NCBI GenBank assembly: GCA_040222855.1
Contig: JAVKCD010000018.1
Location: 1-64,000 of the forward strand
Length of the DNA stretch: 64,000 bases
DNA from: Phycisphaeraceae bacterium
Lineage (GTDB): Bacteria; Planctomycetota; Phycisphaerae; Phycisphaerales; Phycisphaeraceae
Direction: 5' to 3'
Within the stretch, counting starts at the first letter, position 1. Each line of letters starts with the position of its first letter. Of this stretch, positions 37,581-46,398 are shown piece by piece. The notes beneath the pieces were generated by a model that was not told the DNA's origin, searched no databases, and saw only the letters and a list, made by a program, of their open reading frames with translations. The translations under genes were made by a program, and so were the position numbers.

Positions 37581-38564
37581 TCAAACCTTCACCACACCCG
37601 TCGCCCGACACACCAGCAGCAGACACGCCATCCGCACCGCTAAACCATGCGTCACCTGCTCCAGAATAGCCGACCGCGGACCATCCGCGACCCCACTCTC
37701 GATCTCCAGCCCTCGATTCATCGGACCCGGATGCATCACCACCGCACGATCACCCAGCCGCCGTGCCCGCGCCACCGTCAACCCATACAACGCCTGATAC
37801 TCCCGCGTCGACGGAAACGCCGGACCACTCAATCGCTCAAACTGCACCCGCAGCATGTTCACCACATCCACCCCGCCCAGCACCGCATCCAGATCATGCG
37901 ACACCTCCACCCCCTCACCGGCCAGCCCACTCGGCAGCAAGGTGGGGGGGGCCACCAGCACCACTTCCGCCCCCAGCGTCCTCAGTGCATGCAGATTCGA
38001 CCGCGCCACCCGGCTGTGCGCAATATCCCCCACAATCGCCACCCGCAGCCCCGACAAATCAAAATCAGACCGCCCAAAACGCTGCGCAATCGTGAACGCA
38101 TCCAGCAACCCCTGCGTCGGATGCTCATGCTGACCATCCCCCGCATTGATCACCGCACAACCCACCGCACCCGCGATCTTCGCCGACGCCCCGCTCCGAC
38201 CATGCCGACACACAATCACGTCCACCCCCATCGCCTCGATGTTCCGCGCCGTATCCACCAGCGTCTCCCCCTTCGAAACACTCGACCCCTTCGCCGAGAA
38301 ATCCAGCACATCCGCCGACAACCGACTCGCCGCCAGACTGAAACTCGCCCGCGTCCGCGTCGAATCCTCAAAAAACAGATTCGCCACCACGCACCCCCGC
38401 AAGTCCTGACGCTTCCACAAACTCCGCCGCGACACCTCCCCAAACCCCGCCGCCGTCCCCAGCACCGCCACCAGCTCCCCCCGCGTCAAACCCTCCAGCC
38501 CCAGCACATGACGACGCCCCCACCCCTCAACCACCCCCGACATCATCGAACCCTGCTGCTCCAT
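37581..38564 (-). CDS. pyrB: Aspartate carbamoyltransferase catalytic subunit
   Basis: 327 residues. FFEDSTRTRASFSLAASRL binds carbamoyl phosphate; GDGQHEHPTQGLLD, VAIVGDIAHSRVARSN and MHPGPMNRGLEI are the other active-site blocks. Catalyses the committed step of pyrimidine synthesis. No pyrI or pyrC is next to it. A run of eight C (plus-strand G, about 37943-37950) lies inside the gene, encoding APPT, a potential slippage site. It heads the pyrB-gmk-GmhB-like-GT9-GT4 run. Confidence 0.95.
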   Translation of the reverse strand: MEQQGSMMSGVVEGWGRRHVLGLEGLTRGELVAVLGTAAGFGEVSRRSLWKRQDLRGCVVANLFFEDSTRTRASFSLAASRLSADVLDFSAKGSSVSKGETLVDTARNIEAMGVDVIVCRHGRSGASAKIAGAVGCAVINAGDGQHEHPTQGLLDAFTIAQRFGRSDFDLSGLRVAIVGDIAHSRVARSNLHALRTLGAEVVLVAPPTLLPSGLAGEGVEVSHDLDAVLGGVDVVNMLRVQFERLSGPAFPSTREYQALYGLTVARARRLGDRAVVMHPGPMNRGLEIESGVADGPRSAILEQVTHGLAVRMACLLLVCRATGVVKV

Positions 38565-38620
38565 CCCCCGATCCTACAACAACCCAACACCCTCCACCCA
38601 CCCTATCCCTCTCACCCATG

Positions 38621-38667
38621 AGCCGGGTGCCACGGGTCATCGAGCCGCAGGCGAGTGACCCGTGCCC
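38621..38667. repeat. Intergenic hairpin with head AGCCGGGTGCCAC (copy 3)
   Basis: Same 13-base head as copy 2. The stem is CACGGGTCA (38631-38639) with TGACCCGTG (38656-38664), enclosing a smaller GCC-GCA-GGC hairpin. It is in the 212-nt gap between pyrB and the DUF1963 gene. The stem sequence differs from copies 1 and 2 but remains complementary. Confidence 0.6.
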
Positions 38668-38776
38668 AAACGCCCATCACCGCCCATCCCCTCTCAACCA
38701 ACCCACCCCCAATCACCAACCCCAGCGCGACACGAGCCGCGGGCGCAAGACCGCGGGCAAAACCCCGTACACCCAC

Positions 38777-39703
38777 TCAGGTACTCTGCTCCACGCACAC
38801 GCAACGATCAAAGATTCCGTTCTCAAGATCCTCTACGGAAATCGCAAAAAACAACCGCCCACAGTCTCCCCAGGTCCAGTTTGGGGTCGAGTATTCCGTG
38901 TCAATCTGAAACAACAACCGCCAACGGTCCGCGTAACGCTGAAAAACGCTGACCATCTCCTCCTGTGTCAAGCCGACCAGCTCCTCCTGCAGCCTATCAC
39001 CCTCACCAAGATTGGCAGCTTCGAGGAGGACATCACTCAAGGGCTGCAAACCCAAAGCGCGCCCTAGAAGCCAATGACGCGAGTTTTTCTGATCCCGTGG
39101 GTAGCCCGTCAGCCTCTCCAGGAGACTCTGAAGGATCTCATTGATGGCTTGTATCTGCTCTACGTCTTGCTGATCAGCCTGGCCAAAATCCACCAACTGA
39201 CCATCCGAACCAGGAAAATACAAAGTCCAGATCTTCCTAAATCCAAGTGCACGACACGGGCTGGGCTCATCATCAGGGTGCTGGGCCTGATCCTCAATAC
39301 GTTTAAGCTCATCCACTCGTACATCGTGATACCGAACAGCATAGGTGTCGGGCCCGTCCGGACCCGAAAGACCAAGATTGAACTCTAGATCCTCCCCGTA
39401 CACATCCTTGAAGAAATACAACCAACCCCGACCCGGTAGCCCCCCTCGAACCCCGGTCTGCGCCACCTCCTCAAGATTGATCTGCGCCAGAAAAACCAAG
39501 GCTCGACCGTCTTCCGTCTCCGGCCACTCGAATCCCTCCGGCACATCGGGAGTCCCGCTGAAACGACTCGCTCCGATCGCCAAGCGATCCAGCGACTCCA
39601 ACCGCGACTCAACAGCCACAGCTTCCTCTAGTGTTCCTTCCAACGCCATGGCCATGGCTTCAGGAAGCTCCCGAAGCAACGCACACGCTTCATCCCGGGT
39701 CAT
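38777..39703 (-). CDS. DUF1963 / YwqG-family protein
   Basis: 308 residues from the ATG at 39703, with GGAG 8 nt upstream. YwqG-like features: SRFSGTPDVPEGFEWPETEDGRALVFLAQINL, GWLYFFKDVYG, then SRHWLLGRALGLQ and WRLLFQIDTEY near the C-terminus with WGDCGRLFF. The family is widespread, of unknown function, and often near toxin-immunity loci. The gene has visibly lower GC than its neighbours, suggesting recent transfer. No effector gene is adjacent. Confidence 0.85.
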   Translation of the reverse strand: MTRDEACALLRELPEAMAMALEGTLEEAVAVESRLESLDRLAIGASRFSGTPDVPEGFEWPETEDGRALVFLAQINLEEVAQTGVRGGLPGRGWLYFFKDVYGEDLEFNLGLSGPDGPDTYAVRYHDVRVDELKRIEDQAQHPDDEPSPCRALGFRKIWTLYFPGSDGQLVDFGQADQQDVEQIQAINEILQSLLERLTGYPRDQKNSRHWLLGRALGLQPLSDVLLEAANLGEGDRLQEELVGLTQEEMVSVFQRYADRWRLLFQIDTEYSTPNWTWGDCGRLFFAISVEDLENGIFDRCVCVEQST

Positions 39704-39789
39704 CACATGGTCTCCAGAGAAAATCGTCGTAACTGCTACTTGGTGCAAGCTAAAGCAGATTACAAGAGCTAGCGATCAGAGCACAAGAA

Positions 39790-40911
39790 CTACCGCCCCA
39801 CCCCCACCGCACTCGACCGCACCCGCTCCACATCCGGATCACGCTCCACCAGCCCCGCATCCGCCACCACACTCAAATCCACCATCTCCTCCGACAATGT
39901 CTGACCCAGCTCATCCTTCACCCGCGCCTTGAGCCGATACTCACCCACCGTCAGATTCGCCGGCAGCCGGATCAGCTGCACCACAAAAAAATCCCGCCGA
40001 CGATTCCGCGACGTGTCCACGATCGACACCGGCTCCTGACGCCACACCATCAACCCATCCCGCCGCTCATACAACCGGATCTCCTGCGTCACCCGCGTCT
40101 GATACATCCCCGCCACGCTGTCCACCTCGCTCCTGAAACCATCCAGCTCCAGATACACAATCATCGGGTTCTCACGACCCGCCAGCAGCTTCCGGCTCGC
40201 CAGCGGCTCATAAACCCCGTAACCCGACACCGACCGGCACACCTCCATCCGCGTGATCTCGATCGGTCGATCCTCCGCACCCCGAAGCTCATGCGCCAGA
40301 TAATCCAGGTCCAGCAGATGATCCTCCGCCGCCTGCCGCTCCGCCTCCAGCAGCACCCGACGCAGCCGCTCAATCTGCGCCCGTTGCTGACGACTCAACC
40401 CCTCAAGACCCTCCGCAGACACCGCCGCGTTCGGCTCCGCCACCATCCGCGCCGAGTCCGACAGCGCCCGCAACATAGGGTTCTGCCGCGACTCGTAAGT
40501 ATTTTCTGGCCGCGCATGGGCGCTCAATGGAGCGTCGTTCGAGGCCGTTTGGTCACGTTTGATTGACGAGTTCGGTTCGATTTCGATCGAAACCGGCTCA
40601 AAAACCGCCGTTCTCACCACAGTTTCGCCAACCGCTGGCGTTGCCCGCCTTTCCCCCACCTGATCCACCCAAACCACCTCCGGCGGCGGAACCCAGTCCT
40701 CCTCATCACGCACCGACACCGCCCCAACCGCCCGCGACCCCTGCCGGTCCACCGCCAACCGCTGCCGCTCGATCACCGACTGCTGCTCATTAAAAGCCGC
40801 CAACTCCTCATCCGTCGGCACCTCCCGTGACACCCCAGGCGAACCAGCCCCCGCGCAGCCCGAGAGCAGCACAACCAACATCAGCAAAACAAAGTGTTTA
40901 TATCCACGCAT
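39790..40911 (-). CDS. Predicted lipoprotein with in-frame repeat insertion, 373 aa
   Basis: From the ATG at 40911, preceded by GGAGG. A signal peptide has the lipobox LLSGC. The mature N-terminal half is polar and partly disordered, including SIKRDQTASND encoded by the dispersed repeat at 40533-40570. A helical stretch (LSRQQRAQIERLRRVLLEAERQ) and then a beta-rich C-terminal domain (about 220-350) with VCRSVSGYGVYEPL and KARVKDELGQTLSEEMVDLSV follow. The C-terminal domain looks like a secreted immunoglobulin-like or MG2-type fold, but I cannot name a family. Envelope location is secure; function unknown. Confidence 0.8.
   Translation of the reverse strand: MRGYKHFVLLMLVVLLSGCAGAGSPGVSREVPTDEELAAFNEQQSVIERQRLAVDRQGSRAVGAVSVRDEEDWVPPPEVVWVDQVGERRATPAVGETVVRTAVFEPVSIEIEPNSSIKRDQTASNDAPLSAHARPENTYESRQNPMLRALSDSARMVAEPNAAVSAEGLEGLSRQQRAQIERLRRVLLEAERQAAEDHLLDLDYLAHELRGAEDRPIEITRMEVCRSVSGYGVYEPLASRKLLAGRENPMIVYLELDGFRSEVDSVAGMYQTRVTQEIRLYERRDGLMVWRQEPVSIVDTSRNRRRDFFVVQLIRLPANLTVGEYRLKARVKDELGQTLSEEMVDLSVVADAGLVERDPDVERVRSSAVGVGR
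40533..40570 (-). repeat. Short dispersed repeat, copy inside lipoprotein gene
   Basis: CGTCGTTC, ten variable bases, then GGTCACGTTTGATTGACGAG, the same block and spacing as 1921-1958. Read on the minus strand in frame it encodes SIKRDQTASND within the disordered part of the lipoprotein. Confidence 0.6.
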
Positions 40912-40994
40912 GATGCCTCCTTGCATCGACCACGAGGGCAACGAAACCAGGCCCAAGCACTCGGCTGACTCAGACCCACAGGCGTTCCACGCCC

Positions 40995-42002
40995 TTACTT
41001 AGACACATCGGCCAGCCGCACACACAGGGTTTCGAGATTACGCCGTGCACTCCCAAATCCCGACTTCGACCGCGCATCCGATTCCACCGCCCGATCAAAC
41101 AACCGCCCCACCGCTTCAGGGTCCAACCGCCCCGCCGCCTCCAGAAACACCCGCGACCGCGGACCCCACAACTTAAGACGCTTCGCAATCTCCCCGGCAC
41201 CCACCCGACGAGCAGTTAAACGCTGCGCCAGACTCAGCTTACGAACCCCATCCGCCACGAAATACGTCACCAACACCTCCGGCTGCCCCGCCAGGTCAAT
41301 CAACTCCGTTATCCCCTCCAATGCATGGTGCGCACGCCCCGACACCAAACTCGCCAGCGCCGCATCCTGCACCGCCCACGCCTGCTCCTCACTCGTCCGA
41401 CCCACCGCACGCTCCACATCCCCAGGGAGAATCGTCTCCCCCTCCACCATCGCCGCCAGCTTCCCAAGCTCCATATCCAGCCGCGACAACGCCACCCCCA
41501 TCCGCTCCACCAACAACGCCCCCGCCGCCGGGCTGATCGCCACCCCGTGCTGGGCCTTCGACCGCTTCACCACCCACCCCGCCGCCTCCCGAACACTCAG
41601 CGGGTCACACCCCACGATCGCCCCCACCTTCGCGATCCGCTTGTCCAGATTCCCCTTCCGCCACACCGGGCTCCGCAGCACCAGCGTCGCGTGCTCAGGC
41701 GGGGACTCGGCGTAACGCTCCAGCGCCTGCCGATGCTCCTTCACAAACGCCTCCGCCTCCTCCACCACCACCAGTTTGTGGCTCTGCATCAGCCCAAACG
41801 TCCGCAACTCGTCAAACACCTCCGCCAGCGTCGCCGAGCGGCCATCAAAGATCATCGGGTCGGCCTCCCCGTGCTCATCCCGCAGCGCCCGCATCAGCTC
41901 GTGGAGATACAACTGCTGCAGCAACCGCTCCTTGCCATGCAGCACCACGATCCGCTGGGTTGTATCGAGTTTCACACGGGATGTGCTTTTCTTAGGCGGC
42001 AT
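40995..42002 (-). CDS. holA: DNA polymerase III subunit delta
   Basis: 335 residues from the ATG at 42002, 7 nt after mgtE; the longer start would overlap mgtE. It matches HolA: RIVVLHGKERLLQQLYLHEL at the start, ATLAEVFDELRTFGLMQSHKLVVVEEAEAF, and the C-terminal helical collar domain. Delta opens the sliding clamp within the clamp loader. The sequence is diverged, as usual for delta. The close spacing suggests co-transcription with mgtE. Confidence 0.85.
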   Translation of the reverse strand: MPPKKSTSRVKLDTTQRIVVLHGKERLLQQLYLHELMRALRDEHGEADPMIFDGRSATLAEVFDELRTFGLMQSHKLVVVEEAEAFVKEHRQALERYAESPPEHATLVLRSPVWRKGNLDKRIAKVGAIVGCDPLSVREAAGWVVKRSKAQHGVAISPAAGALLVERMGVALSRLDMELGKLAAMVEGETILPGDVERAVGRTSEEQAWAVQDAALASLVSGRAHHALEGITELIDLAGQPEVLVTYFVADGVRKLSLAQRLTARRVGAGEIAKRLKLWGPRSRVFLEAAGRLDPEAVGRLFDRAVESDARSKSGFGSARRNLETLCVRLADVSK

Positions 42003-42009
42003 TAGGAAA

Positions 42010-43407
42010 TTATCCCAGGAACCACGTAGCCAGGAACAGAGCAAAGAAGAACCCGCACAGGTCCGTAATCGTCGTCAGAATAGGCCCCGACGCCATCGCC
42101 GGGTCGATCTTGAACCCCTTGAGGATCAGCGGGACCGACCCCCCGATCGCCACCGCGATCACCGTATTCATCGCCAGCGCCGCACCCACCACCACTCCGA
42201 TCCACACAAACTGATCGCCCCGCATCGCGTAGGCAATACACCCAAGAAAAACACCGAGCAGGATGCCGTTGATCGCACCCACGATCACTTCCTTCCAGAG
42301 CGTGCGCAACACCTCATTGGTCTTCACCAGCCCCAGCGCCAGCTCACGCATCGAGATCGCTACCGCCTGATTGCCCGAACAGCCCGACATATCCGAGAGG
42401 ATGGGCAGGAAGATCGCCAACGCCGTCACTTTCGCAATCGTCGGCTCGTAAAACGCGACCACCGAGGCGGCAATAAGGTTCAGGAAGATGTTGGGGGTGA
42501 GAAACGCCAGCCGCCGCGCCGCCCGCGACCAGGTCGGCATCGAGCGCGATTCCTCACCCGCGATGATCCCGCCGAAACGCAGCAACGCCTGACTCGATGC
42601 CTCACCCACCGCCTCCTCCACCGCAGCCCTGCGCACAACACCCACCAGCTTGTTGTTCCCATCCACCACCGGTGCCGCCTGAAAGTAGTTGCCGTCGAAA
42701 AACTGCTCAAGGCTCGGAAGATCATCTGAATCATGCACAAACACCGGCGTGCTGATCATGATCTGCTCGATCTTCGTCTCCCCCGTGGTCAGCACCAGGT
42801 CACGCAACCGCACCACACCTCGCAGTTCTCCGCCCGCCCCGATGATGTACACATACTGGACGTCGTATTCCTGATAACTCGCCGCGTTGGTCCGTAGGTC
42901 ATCCACCACCTCAGAGACCGACATCGTCTGGAAAAACGCGAGGTACTCCGCCGCCATGAGCCCACCCGCCGTGTCCGGGTCGTAGCTGGTGAGCCTGCGG
43001 ACCTCCTGGGCGTCATCCGGGTCGAGCCTGGCTAGAATCGCCTCGACCTCATCGTCCCCAAGCTCTGCCATCAGGTCGGCCTGAGCATCCGACGGCAGCG
43101 GGTCCACCATCTCGGCGGCCTTCTCCGCCGAGACCGAGGAGAGCAGGTCGGAGGCCTGCGTGACACTGAGTTCCTCAACCAGATACGCCCCACACTCGGT
43201 GGGCACCAGGTTGATCAGCCGCGAGCGATCATCCTCATCCAGACGCGAGATCGCGCGAGCCATCTCCCCCGCTGGCTGGTCATAGACAAAGCGCTGCAAC
43301 GCCTCGACATCGCCAGAATCGACCAACTGAGCAAGCTCAACCGACGGATCGATCGGCTCGGACGCCTGCGGATCGACAACGGGTTGCTCGGTCTGGGGGT
43401 CGGTCAT
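42010..43407 (-). CDS. mgtE: Magnesium transporter MgtE
   Basis: 465 residues. An N-terminal superhelical domain (about 15-140), a tandem CBS pair (about 145-270, with STPVFVHDSDDLPSLEQFFD) and a C-terminal membrane domain of five helices with SGCSGNQAVAISMRELALG. The NQA motif and the later ATWFLG end match MgtE. CBS and N domains close the channel at high magnesium. GGAAG precedes the ATG. It is upstream of holA in one run. Confidence 0.93.
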   Translation of the reverse strand: MTDPQTEQPVVDPQASEPIDPSVELAQLVDSGDVEALQRFVYDQPAGEMARAISRLDEDDRSRLINLVPTECGAYLVEELSVTQASDLLSSVSAEKAAEMVDPLPSDAQADLMAELGDDEVEAILARLDPDDAQEVRRLTSYDPDTAGGLMAAEYLAFFQTMSVSEVVDDLRTNAASYQEYDVQYVYIIGAGGELRGVVRLRDLVLTTGETKIEQIMISTPVFVHDSDDLPSLEQFFDGNYFQAAPVVDGNNKLVGVVRRAAVEEAVGEASSQALLRFGGIIAGEESRSMPTWSRAARRLAFLTPNIFLNLIAASVVAFYEPTIAKVTALAIFLPILSDMSGCSGNQAVAISMRELALGLVKTNEVLRTLWKEVIVGAINGILLGVFLGCIAYAMRGDQFVWIGVVVGAALAMNTVIAVAIGGSVPLILKGFKIDPAMASGPILTTITDLCGFFFALFLATWFLG

Positions 43408-43506
43408 AGGTCTTCCTTAGGGAAGATTGTACGCTCAAAGCGGCAGACCATCGGTAAGCCAAAACGTATCGCACATACCCCCTGCCCGTCTTACTGCATG
43501 TTGCGA

Positions 43507-44343
43507 TCAGGTTTCGACGCCCACCGGCGAGAAGTCCACGTTGGCGTAGTACCCGGCGGCCCGACGGACGCGATCGATTTGCCCCGCCGTCAGAAGCTCA
43601 CGGCCACGCCCGGCCCGCCCGACATTAAACCGCGTTTCCGACGGCTTGAGCCCGCTGAGCACCTCATCCACCCGAGCGGATTCATAGCCCACGTCAAGAA
43701 AATCAAGCGCTTCGCGGATCGCCGTAGGCGTGTCGCCCACCAGGTCGTCGTAGTTGATCCAATGCGTGGCAATCGCTCCCTGACCTCGAGTCTCGACCCA
43801 GGTCGCAAAGAACCGGAGGTACCACGCCAGATGCAGGTCCATCACCGCGTCGATCTGCGCCACCGGGTCGAGGGCGCGGATCGCGGTGGCCAGACCCGAG
43901 CGATCAGGCCTGTCCGAGAGGTCCTTGATGATGTGATCACGGGCGCTCACGATGACATCAAACAGGTTGCGCGTCTGGATGATCGGCGTGATGTTGAAAG
44001 CATGCAGCAACGCGACGTTAGCCGGCGTCGCGCAAAGGTGGAGCTTGGCGACGCCGGTCCGCAGCAGGCAATCCCGAGCGAGCTGGGGCAAATAGAGGTC
44101 CTGCTCAGGATTATCAAAGCTGTAAACCACCTGGGTCTGAGGGCGATCCAGGATGCGGGCGATCGCGTTGAACAGCAGCGTTGACCCGGTCTTGGGATTC
44201 GCCGCGATCAGCACCTCACGGTTGGGCGGCAGGCCCGAGCGCAGCGCTTCACCGATCGCCTTGAGCTGAGCCTCCTGATAGAAGGCCTGCTGGAACATCT
44301 GGAAGACTTGCTGGGGTCCGACCGTGTTGCTCGCCGTGGTCAT
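43507..44343 (-). CDS. Sulfotransferase-family protein
   Basis: 278 residues. NPKTGSTLLFNAIARIL is the PAPS 5'-phosphosulfate loop (PKTGST). TRNLFDVIVSARDH, in the place of the 3'-phosphate-binding RxxxDxxxS motif, and the later INYDDLVGDTPTAI are also present. The family moves sulfate from PAPS to alcohols or amines of carbohydrates and other substrates. The N-terminal helix replaces any signal peptide, so it is probably cytosolic. Sulfated polysaccharides are prominent in marine planctomycetes, but the acceptor here is unknown. Confidence 0.86.
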   Translation of the reverse strand: MTTASNTVGPQQVFQMFQQAFYQEAQLKAIGEALRSGLPPNREVLIAANPKTGSTLLFNAIARILDRPQTQVVYSFDNPEQDLYLPQLARDCLLRTGVAKLHLCATPANVALLHAFNITPIIQTRNLFDVIVSARDHIIKDLSDRPDRSGLATAIRALDPVAQIDAVMDLHLAWYLRFFATWVETRGQGAIATHWINYDDLVGDTPTAIREALDFLDVGYESARVDEVLSGLKPSETRFNVGRAGRGRELLTAGQIDRVRRAAGYYANVDFSPVGVET

Positions 44344-44403
44344 GTGAGGGATTCCCTTGGGCTATACCAAGGTTATCGGCCCATCAAACGCTGCGCGGGC
44401 ACG

Positions 44404-44427
44404 AAAAAACCCGGCCACGGGGCCGGG
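44404..44427 (-). terminator. Intrinsic terminator after rplQ
   Basis: On the minus strand CCCGGCC pairs with GGCCGGG over CCGT, followed by six T. It ends the 16-kb ribosomal supercluster and lies 46 nt after the rplQ stop. Confidence 0.9.
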
Positions 44428-44473
44428 TTGATCGGTTCTGTTCAACCTGCATCAACGACGCAGGGCGAGCGGC

Positions 44474-45073
44474 TTACTCTTTATCTTCAGCAGGGGCCTC
44501 GGGCTCGGCCTGCTCAGCGGGGGCGGCCTCTGCCTTGGGCTCATCGGCCTTCTTTCCCTTGCGCAGGGCGGCGGCGACTTCCATCCGCTTGTTGGCCTGG
44601 TCGCGGCGACGCGAGTAGCGGCCGGTGACCTGCGGGCCATCCTCATCGCCCACGAGCTGCAGCACACAGAGCTGCGTACCGTCACCGATGCGATGCTTGT
44701 CGAGACGAACGATCCGGGTGTACCCGCCAGCGCGGTCAGCGTAACGGGGAGCGATCTCATCGAAGATCGTCTTGACGACCTTGGGCCCGCCCACCAGCTC
44801 GCCGTACTTGTTGCGGACCAGACCCTCGTCCTCTTCCGAGCGGACCATGATGCGGTCGCGGCCGAGCATGGCGATGACCCGACGGCGCGAGGCCAGGTCG
44901 CCCTTCTTCGCCGCGGAGATGATCTTCTCGACCAGCGGTTTCACGCTCTTGGCCTTGGGGAGTGTCGTGGTGATCTGCCCGTGGGTGAGCAGCGAGACGG
45001 CCATGTTGCGCCACATCGCTTTGCGGTGGGCGGTGTTGCGGCCGAGCTTCTTGCCTGCCATACCGTGTCTCAT
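44474..45073 (-). CDS. rplQ: 50S ribosomal protein L17 with acidic C-terminal tail
   Basis: 199 residues from the ATG at 45073 with AGGAGAACC upstream. The core begins MRHGMAGKKLGRNTAHRKAM and contains LLTHGQITTTLPKAKSVKPL. L17 sits near the exit tunnel. The usual protein is about 120-130 residues; here the tail of about 60 residues ends in [14 protein letters not shown], very like the tail of S5 in this window. It is separated from rpoA by a terminator. Confidence 0.96.
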   Translation of the reverse strand: MRHGMAGKKLGRNTAHRKAMWRNMAVSLLTHGQITTTLPKAKSVKPLVEKIISAAKKGDLASRRRVIAMLGRDRIMVRSEEDEGLVRNKYGELVGGPKVVKTIFDEIAPRYADRAGGYTRIVRLDKHRIGDGTQLCVLQLVGDEDGPQVTGRYSRRRDQANKRMEVAAALRKGKKADEPKAEAAPAEQAEPEAPAEDKE

Positions 45074-45191
45074 CTTGGTTCTCCTTTTTGGGGGCCTGGG
45101 CGAGAGACATCGCCGAGGCCGTTCCACTCCCGCTGATGAGCGGGGCAAGGGTCCCGACGCGGGACCTGAGGGCTTCGATGGCCCTGCTATG
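45074..45191 (-). promoter_or_regulatory. Structured leader of rplQ
   Basis: Between the rpoA terminator and rplQ the minus strand has two hairpins, GGTCCCG/CGGGACC and CCGCT/AGCGG. No -35/-10 pair was found. It may be a separate leader or a read-through spacer. Confidence 0.4.
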
Positions 45192-45223
45192 TAAAAAGAG
45201 ACGCCCGCGTTAACGGGCGTCTC
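45192..45223 (-). terminator. Terminator-like hairpin between rpoA and rplQ
   Basis: On the minus strand GAGACGCCCG pairs perfectly with CGGGCGTCTC over six bases, followed by TTTTTA. It lies 16 nt after the rpoA stop. Either most transcripts stop here or it is an attenuator lowering rplQ expression. Confidence 0.85.
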
Positions 45224-45238
45224 TCGTGAATGTCATCA

Positions 45239-46270
45239 TCAGGATGCTGTCGCAGCAGGAATACCACCAACGACCTGCTGGCGGACCTCAGACGGGATAT
45301 CCATCCCGAGTTCGAGGCCGAGGTCGGAGAGCTTGCGCTTGACCTCACGCAGCGAGGTACGCCCAAACGACCGGACCTTGAGCAGGTCCGACTCGGTGTG
45401 CGCAACCAGGTCGGCGACGATATCGACCTTGGCCGATTCGAGGCAGTTGCTGGCGCGGACCGAGAGGTCCAACTCGGTGACGGGCATCTGGAGCTTGCGG
45501 ACCAGTTCCTCGTCGATCCGGGCAGCGGCGGCGGCCGACTCGCTGGCCACGGTGTCGCCAATCTCGAAATACTGAACGAAAGGGTTGAGGTGCTTGCGGA
45601 GAATCTTGGCGGCCTCGACCAGCGCCATCTCAGGCGTGACGGTGCCGTTGGTCCAGATCTCCAGCGTGAGCTTGTCGTAGTTAGTCTTCTGACCCACGCG
45701 GGTGTCTTCGACCTTGTAGCGGACGCGAGTCACCGGCGAGAACACGGCATCCACAGGAATCACGCCGACTTCCTGCTCGTCGGTATCGGTGTACTGCTCG
45801 GACGCGGGAACGTAGCCACGGCCCTTCTCGACCCGCATCTCCATGTCGAAGTCGATCTGCTTGGTCAGCGTCGCCAGCACCAGGTCCTTATTGTGGATGG
45901 TGACATTGAGGTCGGCGTCGATCAGCTCGCAGGTCACCTCGCCGGGGCCTTCGGCCTGCAGACGCATGGCCCGGGCCTCTTCGCCTTCGAGGGACACCAC
46001 AATGTCCTTGATGTTGAGGATGACGTCGGTGACATCTTCCTGCACACCCTCGAGTGAGGTGAACTCGTGGGGGGCACCCTTGATCTTCACGGCGGTCACC
46101 GCAGCGCCCTCGAGTGACGAGAGCAGAATTCTGCGGAGGCTGTTGCCGATGGTGGTTCCAAAACCACGCTCGAACGGTTCGATCGAGAACCGGCCGTAAC
46201 GCTCGGTGTTGACATCGTGGTCGGCGACCACACGGTGAGGCAGTTCGAGACCACGCCAGCGGATGCGCAT
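45239..46270 (-). CDS. rpoA: RNA polymerase alpha subunit
   Basis: 343 residues from the ATG at 46270, with GGAG 8 nt upstream. The N-terminal assembly domain has the GRFSIEPFERGFGTTIGNSLRRIL signature split here by position (about 25-50). The C-terminal domain has ELDLSVRASNCLESA and DLLKVRSFGRTSLREVKRKL, which bind UP elements and activators. Both domains are complete. rpsD, which usually lies before rpoA, is absent. Confidence 0.98.
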   Translation of the reverse strand: MRIRWRGLELPHRVVADHDVNTERYGRFSIEPFERGFGTTIGNSLRRILLSSLEGAAVTAVKIKGAPHEFTSLEGVQEDVTDVILNIKDIVVSLEGEEARAMRLQAEGPGEVTCELIDADLNVTIHNKDLVLATLTKQIDFDMEMRVEKGRGYVPASEQYTDTDEQEVGVIPVDAVFSPVTRVRYKVEDTRVGQKTNYDKLTLEIWTNGTVTPEMALVEAAKILRKHLNPFVQYFEIGDTVASESAAAAARIDEELVRKLQMPVTELDLSVRASNCLESAKVDIVADLVAHTESDLLKVRSFGRTSLREVKRKLSDLGLELGMDIPSEVRQQVVGGIPAATAS

Positions 46271-46398
46271 CGATGGCTCCATTTCTATCCAGCAGGACCT
46301 TGGGGGAGGCAAGGTTTCGGATTCACGCTGGCCGAGGGTCTGCTGGGAACCTGAGGCCGCTTCTCTTCCGAAACCGGGAAGACGTTTGGATTGATGAT

